Of a DNA stretch of 5,644 nucleotides, positions 5,369-5,644 are shown piece after piece. Position numbers and translations under genes: made by a program. This DNA comes from Alphaproteobacteria bacterium (GTDB lineage Bacteria; Pseudomonadota; Alphaproteobacteria; UBA1280; UBA12223). The notes under the pieces were generated by a model that searched no databases, was not told where the DNA came from, and worked only from the letters and a program-made list of their open reading frames with translations. The stretch spans positions 1 through 5,644 of the forward strand of contig DMEM01000157.1 in the NCBI GenBank assembly GCA_003450915.1. The letters run 5' to 3'. Every line of letters begins with the position of its first letter. Position 1 is the stretch's first letter.

Positions 5369-5377
5369 ATTGTAGCA
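5369..5377 (-). promoter_or_regulatory. Candidate extended -10 promoter of pyk
   Basis: The minus strand reads TGCTACAAT, a TGn extension plus a -10 with 5 of 6 matches. No good -35 lies 17 bases upstream. Transcription would start near 5362, leaving a leader of about 140 bases and placing the palindrome and the Cra-like box at the start site. Confidence 0.35.
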
Positions 5378-5570
5378 AGTATCAATTGAAAAACATAGAG
5401 AGATATCGCTATAGAAAGACAGAATCTATACCTAGATCAACTTTGGTTAACTCATTCGGCTAAAAACAAAGCAAGTAAAGGCCAAATCACCATTGATTCT
5501 AGATATATGACGATTTTTGCAAGTGAATAAAACGGGGTGATTGTAGTAAAGAAAGAGTAAACTTGTAGTT

Positions 5571-5613
5571 AAGGAAATAAAAGCACTACATCTAAGGTAA
5601 CGATATAGTGCTT
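5571..5613 (-). terminator. Leftward intrinsic terminator of a gene lying to the right of the window
   Basis: On the minus strand AAGCACTATATC (5613 to 5602) pairs with GATGTAGTGCTT (5592 to 5581), a 12-bp stem with one G-U pair and a 9-base loop, followed by TTATTTCCTT. The plus strand lacks a T-tract after it. A minus-strand frame entering from the window edge stops at 5612-5614, just at the hairpin, with visible last residues VKKSINNCLI; ten residues are too few to call a gene. Confidence 0.5.
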
Positions 5614-5644
5614 AAATAAGGCAATTATTAATAGATTTTTTTAC

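Larger units (their letters stand above)
5223..5570. other. Long pyk upstream region with candidate control sites
   Basis: This stretch holds no convincing gene. It contains leftward promoter candidates for pyk: an extended -10 (TGCTACAAT, 5377 to 5369) lacking a good -35, and TATAAG (5279 to 5274) with a weak TAGACG 16 bases upstream. It also holds the perfect 12-bp palindrome TTTCATATGAAA (5354-5365) and a Cra-like box at 5338-5351. One hydrophobic minus-strand frame is open from 5568 to 5452, without a good start or ribosome site. Confidence 0.5.

Noticed and set aside
5599..5608. AACGATATAG, repeated from 5343-5352
   Set aside because: A 10-bp match in AT-rich DNA; the second copy is part of the terminator stem and loop, so no shared function is supported.
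1..5644. tRNA, rRNA, CRISPR, insertion sequence or integration site
   Set aside because: No cloverleaf-like segments, regularly spaced repeats, transposase genes or terminal inverted repeats with target duplications were seen.

Overview
The window is strongly AT-rich bacterial DNA with five recognisable protein genes and short, well-formed regulatory sites. The 16S rRNA dimethyltransferase (rsmA/ksgA) has wording typical of alphaproteobacterial homologues (YNIGTE, GRLG, FDVPPTAF, RRKMLRASLK). The pyruvate kinase resembles gammaproteobacterial PykF, with the same catalytic residue numbers as the E. coli enzyme. The best guess is an AT-rich proteobacterium, possibly an alphaproteobacterium carrying a gamma-type pyruvate kinase. 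This is inferred from remembered family motifs, not from a search.

Layout, left to right. Positions 1-144 are open in one forward frame and may be the hydrophobic C-terminus of a membrane protein that begins outside the window. rsmA follows at 228-998 (+), behind its own good promoter. Next is a monocistronic forward gene at 1164-1799 for a NADAR/YbiA-like protein (N-glycosidase or ADP-ribose-processing superfamily). Its promoter overlaps a perfect 11-bp inverted repeat, and its stop codon lies inside a strong terminator hairpin. That hairpin is shared with the convergent gene at 1814-3484 (-). This encodes an unusual fusion: a ten-helix drug/metabolite-transporter (EamA-like) membrane region joined to an intact GGDEF diguanylate cyclase domain. 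Immediately upstream, 3 nt away, is a 59-residue single-helix basic membrane protein (3488-3667, -). The two appear to form a translationally coupled operon behind a promoter that overlaps a second perfect 11-bp inverted repeat. To the right are the pyk terminator and then pyk (3792-5222, -). About 390 bp of upstream DNA follows, and then a leftward terminator at 5571-5613 for a gene mostly outside the window.

Functionally, rsmA and pyk are housekeeping genes (ribosome maturation and the last step of glycolysis). Between them sits a small accessory block: the NADAR gene and the small-protein/DMT-GGDEF operon, each with its own operator-like palindrome. The most interesting candidate system is that operon, in which a transporter-like membrane domain could act as the sensor for c-di-GMP synthesis with a tiny membrane partner. 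The standalone NADAR gene is the second candidate.
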